Origin: Ypsolopha sequella | Taxonomy: Eukaryota > Arthropoda > Insecta > Lepidoptera > Ypsolophidae | Length of the DNA stretch: 64,000 nt | Assembly: GCA_934047225.1 (NCBI GenBank) | Contig: OW203987.1 | Location: 4,925,501 to 4,989,500, forward strand | Reading direction: 5' to 3' | Part shown: piece after piece, positions 10,901 to 25,900 of the stretch | Position numbering within the stretch: the stretch's first letter is position 1 | Layout: each line of letters begins with the position of its first letter | Notes under the pieces: model-generated | Database searches by the model: none | Seen by the model: only the letters and a program-made list of their open reading frames with translations | What the model was told of the DNA's origin: nothing | Made by a program: the position numbers and the translations under genes

Positions 10901-13900
10901 AGGACTAACTGACCATGCCAGGCGTTGTTTAGCCGTAGTTCGTTACAGGTCTTCTAAAAAGGCCGTTTTGCATGAATCACATTATGATTCTGTTCTAATA
11001 CCGCCTCATTTGCACTCGTGAAAAAACTCTAACTGTATCCTACTTTCAGATCATTTTATGATTCACCCAAGTCGGCCTTTTTAAATCCCCTGATCACACA
11101 ACGTGAAATCAGAAAGATTAAAACTAATTAAACCTCTAAGGATCTCCAACACTTCGATGTACAGTGGAGATCACATCAAGCTATACACTTGCAACACTAA
11201 ATTAGCCCCTATAGTGGTAGGTACAAAGTCCAACGTGTAAAGCTTAACGTGATCTCCACTGTACAATGGCAGTTCTAAAGTAATCCAAATTTTTTGTTTT
11301 CTAATAGATGTGTAGATATTCTACAACTGATATAATGCATGGCAAATAAGATGTATTACAGCTCAACGGGGTTGGCAGCAGGGGGGAGTAAACCTGTGCA
11401 GTAGCGTATTAGCATGTTCAGCTTAGCAAAGACGAGATTTTCAGCAGTTTCCCTTAATTTCAGCATGCTTCTCACTTGGAAAACGAAATTCACAAAGTCC
11501 TTGTTCAATGGAATGAAGCAGAACTGGTAAAAAAGAAATATTCATCGATCAGGTTGGTACATACCCATGTGTAGAATTGTCGCGATCTGATTGGAATTGA
11601 TGGAATCTGTGGCTAACTTAACTCACCTTTCTGGTTGACTCGAAATGTAGCTAAATTTTGAGCTTAAATTTGCGTTCAAATCAGATCTTGGTATATGTAC
11701 GATAACACAAGAAGTACTACAATTTAGCATCCAAAATTATACTTTTCAGGAAAGCTCTGCTAGAAGATTCAATAAAGTTTGAAAGTTCTCTCTCTCACAT
11801 AAGAGAGATTTTGAGGAAGCAGAGAGAAGAGATAGCCAAGTTGGAGGTAAGCAGTAGTTAAGCATTGTTTTCCTATCCCTGATGCCTAACTGAAATCTAT
11901 TAAGTTTATGCTGTCACAAGTCACATCGTATGCAATATATAGAAATGGGTTCTGTGAAACGGTTGTAAATTGTAATCCGTACCCTATTATAAATGCGAAA
12001 GTATGTTTGTTGGTTTGTCCTTCTTTCACGCAGCAACGTGATTTTTACATATAGATAGTTTAATATCTATAGCCCGGAAACTAAAAAAACTTTGCATAAG
12101 TAAATTCAGTCAAAAATGTTCAAAGTCACTTCCTTTATCATCCCTGAAATTATTTAAATCTGTTTGTGTTCTCCGAGCCAAATCATAAATTGTAGTATTT
12201 GGAAACTTATTAAAAATAAAATAAGATTCAAACTCATTTAAGAACATGTGTAAAAAATGGGAACCTAAAGCAATTACCTATATGATGGCTGCTTCAAGAT
12301 AGTTGCATCTAAATGCTGGAATGTGCTGCCACCACCACAGTAAACGTCAAGTCATTAGGCTTTTTCTGCACTAAGTGTAGCAGATGGCTACTGTTGAAGG
12401 AGTCTCAGGCTCTACGTGTTCCCTCCAAAAATAAAAAAACATATTTTCTAAAAACTTTTTTGTTTAAAAAAAAACGGTTTTAAAATTTTTTTTTGTTTTA
12501 TTTTGTACTTAATATTGATTGTAGTTACTTTAACCTACTATGTGTTTCATAATATAGTATTACAAGGCTGGATGAAAATCGGTGGCTGTCTGCGTGTGTG
12601 TCAGCTAGGTGTATGCCGAGCTTAGACCTTTTTGTTTTTTCACATATGTATCATTTGTTTTTTGTATGTTAGCACATTTTTAAAGACAAATATCTTTTAT
12701 TTATTTAATTTTTTATTTATTTATGGCCTGTGTGTCATTTTGGCTGTATATAAGCGACCAGCAGAAGTGAACAATTTAAATGTAATTACTTATATCACAT
12801 TGAAACTGACCTGTAATAAGTGTATCTGTTACATTACGTAAATAAATATATTTTCAATTCAAGTGCTCGTAAAGGCCTACTTTTTATGAATCAAAACCGA
12901 ACAGAAAGTCCATTATTTTGCCCTAGGGCTTTATTATTTTTTTTTTATTTATTTACGAGAAGTTGGCTAACCTGCAACCTTTCCTGTGTACCATAAATGT
13001 TATACTTTTTTTTCCACTGTTTAACGGCTCTGTATACAGTCTTTTTGAGCCAATCATTAACTTGCAAAATTGTAACAATGTAACTTTCAACTTTAATAAT
13101 TAAATTGTTTTCTTTGATTATATTTGTTTTATTTCCTCACACTATGCATTGAAAAACGTAGTATAATACACGGGCGTAAGAGCAATAAATTACTCGGTTA
13201 CGTCTAAAACACTCGCTACGCTCGTGTTTTAAATCGTCCTCTTATTTTATTCCTTTTCACCCTTGTAGCATAAACTACTATTAATTTCATTTGTTATTCA
13301 TTGTTTACTCGTAGAAAGCGGAAACGAATACGGAAATACGATCTTTGCCGAAGAATGCCGACGAGTGGTGAATTTTCCTACGCGCATTATTATATGTTTT
13401 TACTGTATTGTCCTGTTCCAGCAAGTGCGTGAGGAAGCAGCGGAGATGCGCCTGCGCGCTACCGCGGCGCTAGTGTCAGCGAGTGCGCGCGCGCAGGACG
13501 CGGAGCACACGCGGGCGCAGGAGCGAGCCTATTTCGCGCAGCGGTTTGACGACAGGAAGCGGGAGTTGGAGAAACTGGAGAAGAGGATATTCCCTCCACC
13601 AGGTATTGGTTCCGCCTGACGTGTGACATTTTGTAAACTAGCAATACTGGCACAAAAAAGAATGATCAAGAAAACTTTTAAGTTTGGACACCTCTTCCAT
13701 TTCTATAATGAAAATAACATATCTCTTGAAGCAGTTACTAAATATACAAAACAATTACAGAGCCACAAACTTATCTGTTCCGGTGGGCCAAACTAAAATG
13801 GCTTCTATATTCACTGTGTGACGGTCTTCGCCGCCGGAACAGATAAGTTTGTGGCTCTGTACTATGGAATACTGAACCAACTTCGGTGTTGCCAGATAAA

Positions 13901-16900
13901 AATAAGGCAGCCGAAAGACTATTCCTTCGTTTTCATTACAATTCCTTACACTTGTTCCTATTTTGCAGCCCGCACAGTAGTGCAGCGCCAGGACTCCTCA
14001 GGATCTACTGAAGGTGGTGCCATCACTGAAGAGAGCAGTGCTGCAGCCCAAATGGAAGAAATCTTCCAAAGGCTTATGAAGCTTACTGGTAAATTACCAG
14101 GATCAGGAAATTTAGAGAAAAACTTGTTTAAATCCTTAAAATATAATTTATATACAAACCTACATATACTTACACCTGTTTCCTTATCTCCAAGAGGGCA
14201 AAGTCAGAAACTACGCATCTTCGACATCTTTCAATTCTACTACATTATATTTATCAAGTTCACACGCTCTTCTATTTCAAAATTTTTGAAAGTCTAATTT
14301 ATAGAAACCAATGGAAACTTTGCAATGGCAACATTCACAATACATGGGTTATAACGTTTTGTTGAATTAATTAAGTGAATCTAGAATTTAAGTGTTAATA
14401 ATAATAAAAAAAATCTTTATTGCATAAGTTAAATTATTGTACACAGGCGAGCTTAATACTATTTAGTATTTTCTACCAGCTAACCTTTGGCAATGGGGAA
14501 GTTGTTGGGGTAGTGCCATGATTTCCAAACGTTTACAAATTGTATAATAGATATAGATCAGTAAATTATACTAAATTACATGTGTTCTGTTTCGATTAAT
14601 TAGAAAATGGCGGGTTTTTCACAATCCAGCTGCGAAACCGCTCTTAAGCAGCGGAAATAGGTCTATTCCACTCAAGAGCCAGGTGGTTTCAATAAGATCT
14701 AAACTCATTTGTTTACTTTCAGGTGTCACCGAAGGGGAGGAAGTGTTCGACCGGTTCCGGGCACAACGTGAGACCTGCAAACGCCTCAGCTACTTGCAAC
14801 AGACCACAGAGGAAGAGAAGTTGGATCTGGAGCAGACACAAACATCGCTGCTGGCCGAGCTGGAGGCTTTCAAGTTTGCTTCCGTCAAGGATAAGGATGA
14901 GTTAGTTCTTTTTGTTGTCTATGATTGCAGGTTAAGGCTTGCAAACCGGATATACGTAGGTATCCAGGTATCCATTACTTTTCAGGGTCCGGATTATCGG
15001 CTTTTTCTGTTGAAATCTGTCAACTCGGTTTTTCCACCGAAATTATTTATTGTAAGATTTGTAAGTAATAATAATACAAAGATACATATTAAGTCTCTCA
15101 ATTTAAATGGAAAGTAATTTAGGAGGTGATTCAGTATTGTTAATACATCACATTCCACTGCAAAGCACTTTTTTTTGCGCGAACTTTTTTTTCACTTCTC
15201 AGTACAAAGTGGTCCGATCAGCTGACTCAGTTTGTATGGACAAGTGAAGAAAAAGTTTGCGCAAAAAAAGTACTTTGCAGTGGAATGTGATGTATTAACG
15301 ATACTGAATCACCTACTAAATTACTTTCCATTTAAATTGAAAGACCTTATATATAGTCACGGCATGAATACCCGAGGGGATGTCAGAGGTGTTGCAAGTG
15401 TGAACTGTGAAATGCAAGTCACAGTCCACACTCGATACACCCGCGTTTTACCGACGATTATTACGTGATACACGCTTTTTAGGGCATATTTCTTTACGAT
15501 GTTTTCCTTCACTATTCAGCAAGTGGTAAAAAATCATTGGATTGGACCAGGAATCGAACCTGGATCTCAAGATTGAGATGCCAGCATTCTACACCGCCGT
15601 TATACATAATACATCGTTTACTTTTTTCTCTTTTCGACTACATAAGAGCTAGTCAGTTGATTTTAATCAAAATAGTGTTAAGGTCGTTTTTTTTTTTCAC
15701 GATTATACGAGTAATACTGCCTAACTTACCTGGATAATTTACATTAAAGGACGCGTGCACTTGAACCTGGCCAGACACACTCAAAAAATTACAATTTGAG
15801 TTATGTACATCGTTTGCTTACATTTGTTTCATTGAAATCATCGTTTGTTTGGTATCCTAAGGGTGAATTAAAAAAATATTTGGATAGAGTTTCTTTACAA
15901 CCCGACCCAAAGTATGAAAGGTTTGTTTAATGATAGGTTCAGGTTCTATACCGTTTGTTTACACAAAATATACGTTTAAGTAAATATCAAACAAACCTTT
16001 CATTCTTTGGGTTGGATTATGTATGAAGTAACTAGCTGCACCCAGAAAAAAATCACCCTTCTGTACCGAACAAACGACATTTTCAATGAAACAAACGTAA
16101 ACAAACGGTAAACAAACGATCTAGATAACTCAAATCAAAGAGTACATTATATATACTCAAATTTTAATCTTTTGAGTGGGTCAGGCCAGGTTCACATACA
16201 TGACGGATGCTACCTTTATGAACATAACTAACCCGCTGTAGACTCAAAATCGAACTGTGAAATAGAATTATGTATTAGCAAAGGCATCGTCAATATCTTA
16301 GAAGTAATTTTTTTAGCATAAAAAGTTACGTCTCCTTTCATAGCCACTATCATTCACAGAACCCAAGATCAAATAAATGAACTGAAAGAAGATATCCTCA
16401 AAGAAGAACAGAAGATAGAAGAGTTAGAGAAGAAACTGTACGAAATCGATAATCTTCTGATGGAGATTAAGAAGTTGCTTTATGATTTATGCAAACTTTT
16501 AGATGTAAGTACCATATATTATAGATGTAAGTACTTTTAGATGTCAATCAATTCTTCTCGGCCGTTTTCGGTCACAGCGACTGTCACTGCTGAGAGCGGC
16601 GCTGGTGAGCCCTCACGTGGCTGACGTAGCCGATTTTTGCAGTGAACGTGCGACCACATTCACTGCACGTCAGCACCCCTCCAACTATTTTATATTATAA
16701 TTACTTTTAAGTAGATGTAAGAACATAATAAATATAAAAAATAAATACTTAAATCCAATATTTCAACAGAACAACTAAGTATGCATTATACCATACCGAC
16801 AAGCGTATCCTTGATATCTGGAAGCATTCCAGTCAACATTGCGGGTGTCACACTTTTTTCCAGAGACTTTCTTATTTTATTTATTTTACTTATTGTACAT

Positions 16901-19900
16901 TTACACAAATTAATACAAAAGACAGACAAAAAAATTATCAAAATCAAAAATTATCAATGTTGGTGAACAAATGCGGCACAAATAGCAATATCTTCGAGGC
17001 AACCTTTGGAAGCAAACATGGAAGGTTAACTAATTAGAAACAAGAAATAAATAGACTATACTTATAAAATACCTCAATATATAGGTACTTATCAATACCT
17101 TTCAGCAAAAATTATTATTACATACGGATTGAACACTCACGTGTGATTGTTGTTGACTATATGCCAACCGTTTCACCGATACAATTTCGGCATTATGAAA
17201 GCAACTGTCTTTCTTAGGACGTCGACGCGGCGTTCACCGTTCACAACGACGACGGTAAACGCCGCCTCGGCGTCGTCGTCCTAATAGTTGTAATAATTAA
17301 GGCGATTATCCCGGACAAAATGTGAAATTCGACATTTTAGAATTTCGAAGACGCTGCATCCTGTCGCTTTAGAAAATTGCAGATCTGCATAAACATACGT
17401 TGATTCTTATTCTAAGACCCCTTGGAATTCGTTTTTACATAATTTATCATTTAAAGCTATAATAAGCTTCACGCGTTACTACAAAGTCATAAAAATAAGA
17501 AACTGTTTATCATCAGTTTCTCACCAAATACGGGCTAAAATGCAGAAGACATCACATATTCAGGTATGGTTCAAAGAAGTAAAGATTCCTATGAGATTCT
17601 TTTTTTATTCAATTTGTTTTAGAAGGAAAAAGCTTGAAAATATTTAATAGCGCCTGAAAAAAAAAATACCAAAACAAGATCTAACGATTTTGATTATTGC
17701 TTTTAAATTTAATCAGGCACTTAGAGTTAGTAGCACGACACGCTCCCGTCACGCAAAAATAAAAAAATAAAATGTCTTTATTTCGGGCAATGAAAAACAC
17801 ATAGAAAGTGGAAAGAAAATTTTGGCTAATATCAGGTGTTTTTGTGGTAGTGTAGTGCATTTGACGATTCCGATTTTGTATCAATATTGTGAACTAGTGG
17901 TGTGTGGTGTATAGTAATGTAAATATTCCCTTTTGTTTTGTTTTTGTGCAATAAGTGTAAGTGTAATGTATAGGTTAGGTTAGTTTGCTGTATCATTTAT
18001 TAAATAAACTAACATTGTAGAAGACAATAATAAATGGTAAATAATGGGTAATAAAAGAATAATAAAGTACTACGGTTCTGGTAAAGCCAAGCGAGTTTAC
18101 CAAAATAAAGGTCGACGACTCCTCGGTCTCAAATAGGTACAGAGCATAAAATATAATCTTTACGTCAAAAATAAAATAAATCAAAATAAAAAACAAATAA
18201 AAGGCCAATAGAGGCAATATTATATATTTATTAAAGTATTACTCGCACATGTGATTATATTATAAACTTATGAACGAATAACTCTTTTCGAGTGCAACAA
18301 CAATAAAAAGATTTTATGCAACAAAGATTGAAGAATCACGTCGAGGTGCATAATTGAAAAACTGCAGAGACGCAACCACACGTGCATTTGTCCCAAGAGC
18401 TGCAGTTGATTTCATACAGTGCATTGTGTGCGCAAGACATTCGAAGGCAGTCAGAGACTCAGAGGATTTCTCTCCATTCTTCAGAGGGCTATTGACGGTC
18501 TCCAATATCAATACGTAACTCGATGAGGACTGCTTGAAGCAGGCATATGGAACAGAACCCACACAATTATTGCTGCTCGTTTGATGGACTCTAATCTTGT
18601 GCTATATAGGTTACACTGTGTTCTTCTTACTGCCGTCTCAATATAGCGTATCCACGTTTCAAAAACATCTTTAATTATTGTTATATGCTCCTTTGTGCAT
18701 TTTTGACAAATACCAAAATCTTGATCATCTGTTACAGCCTTCTGTCAAAGTCAGTATAATTTTGATGAACATAAATACTCGCAACGTGCCAGTTAATCAA
18801 ATTAGAACCTTCTTACTTACATTTTAACGTAAATGAAGGAAATCGTAAATAAAATAAAAAATATAACAGCCAAACTTTCCCAATATTATACCCATTTACA
18901 ATTTTTAGGAAAATGTTTGGAAATTGGTGCAGCACCGAAAGGGCTGATACCAAAAATTGCCCTCAGTGCAATACCACCAATAATCAGAAGCAACATGATT
19001 ATGGTTAACTACATGAACGCCTTACACTCTACACACATGCTCTACGTACAATATATACACCTCTGCACAGATCAGAAAAATTTCGCACAAAAAACCCATC
19101 CTTCCAGAAGAGCTACAAATAAATATCCAAATACGCTACAAATAAATTTAAATATCTGCCTAACTTTGCCCGTTCAATTAGTCTTACTAAACAACCAATC
19201 AACCCAAATTTTGGATTTATTTACGTATATAACATGTGTTATTATTTTACTCTAATTAATGATTCTTTCGCTAAACTCATAAACTAAACATGAAAATCAG
19301 AGGTGCGATTGTGTAAGAAAATAGTCATGAAATCGTATTCATTTGATAGCTTAAAACTAATCATTTCACTTGTCAAACGGCCAATTTGAATTGTCTATGG
19401 TATTCATAGATGCTTTACGATTTGTATTGTTATTTTAGACAATGAGTGAATGATTTGTTAAGATTGACAGATAATTCGAATTGTCTAAGATTTTGTTAGT
19501 TCATCGCTAATGTCAAATGATTGCGGCGACTTGTTGTCTATGACAATCGTTTAACGGTAAGTGTTTTTGATTATTTTGGAATAAAATTAGGTAAAACAAT
19601 TTTTATTCTACCATTAAAATCAATAAATGATGTTCAATAAATTAAAATTGTGGAGCTTTTTAGTCAAAACCCTTGGCTTTGGCACAGAAATAAGAATTGT
19701 TTTTTATATGAACACAGTTTGGGGTTATATTTTTGTAGGAAAGATATTATGAAAAGGTTTAGGGCAGTTCGGCCACAGATTAAAATATTTTTTCTTACTT
19801 TTTAGGGTTCCGTACCCAAAGGGTAACCAACGGGACCCTATTACTTAGACTCCGCTGGCCGTCTGTCTGTCCGTCTGTCAACAGGCTGTATCTCATGAAC

Positions 19901-22900
19901 CGTGATAGTAAGACAGTTGAAATTTTCACAGATGATGTATTTCTGTTGCCGCTATAACAACAAATACTGAAAAACAGAATAAAATAAATATTTAAGGGGG
20001 CTCCCATACAACAGACATGTTTTTTCGCTGTTTTTATATATAATGGTACGGAACCCTTCGTGCGCGAGTCCGACTCGCACTTGGCCGGTTTTTGTATTTT
20101 GGTTCGGTTGCTATTTCGTCATACTAATATAATAAAGAAACATACTATAAAATAAAACACCGACCGATTCAAAAATATTTTGCAGTTGCAGTTGACTTGA
20201 CACTTGAATTGATTCGAAACTATGACGCGTTATTATAACTACAAAACTCGGACGAAGACAAATAATACGATAAGATATAGCGCTGTCTCTTTCAGACATC
20301 ACATCTAGTAAAAAAAGTAATCCCGTGTCAAGCTCTTCAACTACATATACTGTTGAGTAGTAGTAAACTTATGCCACCACCTGGGGTCGAGCAGCTGAAA
20401 CTCGGTTTTCCTTCAATTGTTGCGTTTGGTTATACGAGTTGCATGGAGATAAGTTTCGATTGAATTCTATGTTTTAAATTATAAAAATTAATTTTTGTGG
20501 TGGATTTAAAAAATGTAATCAAAAAGATCTATTATTTTTGTGTTTGACATAATTTTAAAGTAAATAAGTTATCAAATTTCATTTTACGTAGGTAGTACAC
20601 AATAAAACGCAATTTCATTTCGCATTTTTTAAACCATCGGTCATTTCTAAACCTTCGGTTACTTTTCGGTCTTCATTTTATGGACAGTTTTACACAGTTC
20701 GAATTTGCCCTACACGATCCTTGACAATGGTATAGATTTATCATCTATGACCAACCTTACACAATCGCACCTCTTTACATTACCAGAATACGGACGCCTC
20801 ACAGAATAAGGTTGCGGGAAGCGCGCGGGGCGACTCGCTTGCAAGTGCGCCGCGCAGCAGGAATAAGACGATAGTTTTTTTCAAATACAGACTGTTCACA
20901 GGTATTTTACCTCTGACAGCTGTTCTATGTCCAATACTTAAGAAACATTTTCGATCAGCCTAGAGGTAAAATAACTGTGAACGATCTGTACCTATCGCGG
21001 CCGCGGCCGCTAACTCAATGATTCCCTTAATATTGTTATTAAAACAATTTAAAAAATTTTAACTCGATATGTTTCGGCCCTCGGTATGGGGCCGAAATAT
21101 ATCGAGTTAAATTTTTTTTAATTGTTTTAATAACACTACTAATGAAAAGCTCGTAAAAGTTAAATATAGTATATTTATAAACGTAATAATTTATATAACT
21201 AGTAGATGGTAGTGATTGTTGGCACTTGGTGGAATTTATAAAACATTGTTTTTAAAAAAACACTTTTACTTATCCACATATTACTTATAACTTTATTATG
21301 CCCGACCGGTTTCGCTGTAAAGCATTTTCTAGGGCTTTTTAAACATCCTAACTAACAAAGAAATAATACCATGTCTAAAATGACGTGCAATAAATGAAAC
21401 AACAAACAGAAGGGGTTGAGGATAAGTACAAGTGTTTTTTTAAAAACAATGTTATAATTAATAATTATCTTTCAGCTATTTAAAACTTTCATTAAATCCG
21501 ATTTGCATACACATACAATTCTACTTATACGTACGCCTTGGTCCCGGATAGGCAGAGATCACAGATTTCCATCTGCTACGATCCTGACACACTCTCCTCT
21601 CCCCCGTCCACCAATCTAGTCATGCAGGCTCTTCTATTTCAGGTGCTTTTGACTTCGCCTTTCATCAGTATGTCCTTATTTGGTCAGCATACGGCACGTC
21701 CTTCTACGTTTCGGTTTAATTCTAACTGAATCCGTTTTGTTCAAGATAATCCCCAACCCTACAGTACCGGAATGGACGGCCGAAGCTCGCGACATTCAGG
21801 AGCTGATCCAGGTGCTAGCAGCTCGATACAGCAGCGCTGCAGCGAAGGCAGCCGAGATAAAACATAGGAGGGGGGACATGACGCCGGTCATGCCGTCCAA
21901 TGTGAGTGTGAATTGGCCACAATAGCGCCTGATAATAAGAGACTGAACGCAACCAAGGCAATCAGTATGTCTAGGAACTTCCTTAAAATCTACAGAAGTA
22001 GGTAAAGGACGAATGAGAGGTACTACGCCTGTAACCACACCCCAGTACGGCTTTTCATGACGATATGCCGAAAAAACTAATCCGCGCATAACTAGCGAAA
22101 ACAGGCGCACGCACACATAAACGTGTATACGTACGACGATCTCTGATGAAGTCGGTCGAATGCCAATACGAAATTCTGCCGAGATCGTCATACGTATGCG
22201 TCTATGCATGTGTGCGTCTGTCTGTTTTCGCTCCGTCGCCGCGTCGTCGAGTCGGCCTTCTGGTAGTATCTATTTCGTGCTACGGGGCCACGATGCGTCG
22301 GGAGTATTTGGAGTACCACGGCTGTCACGCTGCGGGTGGTAGCGGCAAGCGGCAGCGGCGAGCGACGACCGATATAGCGAGCGGCTTCTATCGGAGTGTT
22401 CGAGAATGCCATGCATACGCGCGTTTCGGAAATCAGACAAGTTTGATATTTTGCTCTCTAAGAGGCGTTTATTTCTGCTATACGACCTGGCAGGGTAAAC
22501 ATCCGAAACATATAACAGAAATACTATACTTAACTAAGTTATATGGAGAAATAAAAGAGCTGTTTCCATTGAGATAATAGACACTCTTCTTAATCGACAC
22601 GATATCTTGAGCAAACTAAGAACTAGGTACTTTCGGGACAGACACATTTTTCACTAACCAAGATTCAGTATTAAACACGTGGTATTTCCCGCACTCAACG
22701 CTCGCTACCTCTCTGTGGAGGAGTACTATTTATATTTTTTGGTCGCTACTGAGCGGTGACTGCGTGGCATGCTCTCAAACGCGGCGGCGTTTCGCCCCGC
22801 TCACCGCCGCCGCCGTCGCTCGTCGCACTCCAGCGTGGCAGCGCCATCATTGTTTTTATCTCAATTTACGCCACTCGGAACGGAAGTCAGTGCACCCTGA

Positions 22901-25900
22901 AGTCAGTTGAAATATTTGTAAGAATTACCACTGGCCAAGTAGAATTTATTTGTGAACTTTAAGATCTATTGTTTTGTCAGTAGAAAATAGTAGACAATAG
23001 TTATTTGTTATGCATGCCTGTAAAGTTGTAAATAACTTTGCTGCCGAGAGAGGAAAATCCTAGGTGCAAGACACTGACATGAGTAATACAAGTACGCTGG
23101 ACATGTTGTGCCATACAAAATGACAGGTCTTTTACGTTCCGATTCAAAGTGCGCCGACCAAGCGTACCGGGAACTAAAATTGCACTTGTTATAAAAGATA
23201 ACGTCATTGTCTCATCTTTATTATTAGTTCCGATTACGCTCACGTCACTCGCTGCAGCGACCAACGCCAAAATGGCGATAATCAAATTGCTTCAGTATCA
23301 GATCGTCAATAGCCGGTCCAGTGTACTCGTATTTATTATTAGAATTCAGTGGTACAAGAAAAAACAAAAGTAAAATGAACTCAGACCAATATTGTCTGAG
23401 AAAATGAACTAATCTTTTTCTTTTTTCGTGCAATCGTCGCGTCGTGCTAGCCAGTGTGAAACTTGAACTTGAAAAGAGTATTATTGCTTTTTTCCTCTAT
23501 GGTATTAATGCATTTCAGCCACGAACCTATACATGATTTCAGCGGACTGCCTGGCTAAAGAAATATTCGAATTTTAAAAACCTTTTCGACGCTCTTTAGC
23601 TGATAAAATGCACTTTTGCACGAAGATTTCGAATGATAAATAGAGCCTTTCAGAGTTTGTGAGGTGAAATAAAATATTACTACCTACCTCTCCCGCACCG
23701 CAACGCTGGTCTATGTCTATGGTAACATCGTGAATTAAATAAACTGTTGATTCTTGGTTATGCAAAGGGATATTCATACATACTTATATTCCATGAGTTA
23801 ATGCTATTTCTCAATGCAGTGTATAATGTTTTGTGCAATAGAATAATAAAAAAATATAAGATTTGTTAAAATGAGCGCACTACGGCGGCGTGGCACGAAA
23901 AAAATCGCAATATTGATTGGTTCTATCACTGACAGCATGATAGCAAAAGAAACAGCTGAGTTTATGAATGCAGCTTACTTAAGGCAAGCGAAATTACGAT
24001 ATTATTTGAGTAACTAAATAAACACAAGAATCACTTTCAACACAGACTAGGACTATGAGTTTGTTTGGGGGTACGTATCTTACTTACAAATTTAAAAGCC
24101 CCAATTCACCCAGTATTCTGAATATTTCAGCCCCCAAGCGGCGCAGCCTCAGCAGCCGGCGTCAGCACCCACACCACGCCTCGGGAACCCGAAGCTGGTC
24201 TTCCAACTTACAAGGAGCTGCTGCAGCGGGAGCCTGTTAGACCACCACGTAAGCTTATATATACACTATTCCCTCAGCCTGGTCTAACCACGTGACAATA
24301 ACTGTTCCCTCCAAAACTAAAAGGAGACATTTTCAAATTCGCATCCCTTTGTGAAGTAGCTGTAACTTACGCAATATCACTCCGCGACCCTCCTTCCCCT
24401 ACCTGTGACCTCTGCAACCAACTTCTAACCAACCTTTTGTTTAATGGAAAGGTTTAAAGTTTAAAGGAACATTCAATATCCCTCCAACAGGTTCAGTGCT
24501 TGTCAGCTTACAAAAAGACTTGCGGCGGGATATACCTCTATTGTGACTCGGGTTAAGACTGAAAATCACGTTACAGCCAAAAAAATTGTTCTAAACGTCA
24601 GTCGCTTAGCGCAAAGTGTATAACTTAACTTTGTTTTTCTTGTTTAGAAGTTAAAATTGAAAAACCTTTTGGTATGTGGCAATTGACGCCAATAATTCAA
24701 TGTTGTTGAAGCATGAGTTTGAAATGTAATGACTAATTAGTCATGATCTTGTCCAACAAATTTAAAACAGCATTTTAAGTTGGTTTTGAAAAGATCATGA
24801 CTAATTGTGTATACAATTTGAAAAAAAAAGCATTTAAATAAATGTGACAAAAAATATCTTTCATATATAAATATGTGAAAATCATAGTACTAGTGAGAAC
24901 AAAACTCTCATTAATTCTACCGTAGAACAGTGTTGGTAGACAGTAGAATAAGCAGGGATAAAAAGTCCTACTAGTTCTACTACTATTCTGTAACATATTG
25001 CATTGTAGGTATATCCAGTGAGAAAAAAAGCCCAATAGTCGTCCTATAGTAAAATTGTTTAGTAGAACTAATGGGAACAAACGCAAAACTATCTTAAGTG
25101 CCAGTAAATAAAGTGGAACTAGTGATTACAAAATTTTACATTAGTTCCATTATTTCCAGATTTATTTTAAATGGAACTATTGATAGCAAAAATTATCAAG
25201 AGTTCCATCATGGAACTGTTAATGGTACTAGTGTCAACAAAGGTTTATTACGCGCAGTGGCGGATATATTTGCCCAGTATATAGTAGGCCCAGGCCTAGG
25301 GGCGCCCAGATATTAGGGGCGGCCAATCGTGGCAAAAAATACACTGAAGAAACTACCCAAAGTAACTATTACTTTGTTATTAAATATTTTATTTTATGTT
25401 ATTATTAACCTGGAAACTAAGCGCGTCAGAAATTAAAGAAAAGGCCAAAGCATTACAAAAAGTGTATTGTACTGACTTAGAAGACAATTTCCTAAAATGA
25501 TGTCTCAATTTTCGTGCTTACTGAAATATAAAAAACGGTCAAAGGTCAAACTCGCAATCCATAATTTTAATTTTGTCATTTTGTTTTCTTGTATTTCTCA
25601 ACCGCTATATTTTTCCTGTAATCTTTACGTAAGCAGATATTAACATAATTTTTGGCATATTTTTTGGTCCATCAGTTTTTGAGAAATGGGGGGGGACATA
25701 AATTTTTTTGTGGATTTCTCGAAATAGATGCAAGTAGATATAGCCAAGCTATATATTTTAATTACAATTTGTGACTTGTATTCTATATACAACATGAGCA
25801 TTATTAAATTTCGGAATATATTTCGATAAAAGTTGACAAGTAAATTCATATGTATTACCTGACTAAATGATGGGAGCTAAGAAAGGGGCGGCTGGTACTA

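Larger units (their letters stand above)
16691..21745. other. ODAD3 intron 9 (largest in the gene), no supported exon
   Basis: AT-rich intron sequence carrying repeats: an inverted GC-rich repeat at 17217-17281, a repeat at 19797-20095, a hairpin at 21034-21134 and a LINE tail at 21536-21650. Minus-strand open frames at 17681-17884, 17993-18217 and 18314-18562 lack domains. Confidence 0.5.

Noticed and set aside
21765..21901. ODAD3 exon 10 starting at the ctacag acceptor (21764)
   Set aside because: It breaks phase with exon 9 and meets an early stop; the AG at 21745 gives a clean phase-0 exon.
22146..22577. 143-codon plus-strand protein
   Set aside because: Overlaps equally long frames in other phases and strands in a GC-rich patch; no domain or splice support.
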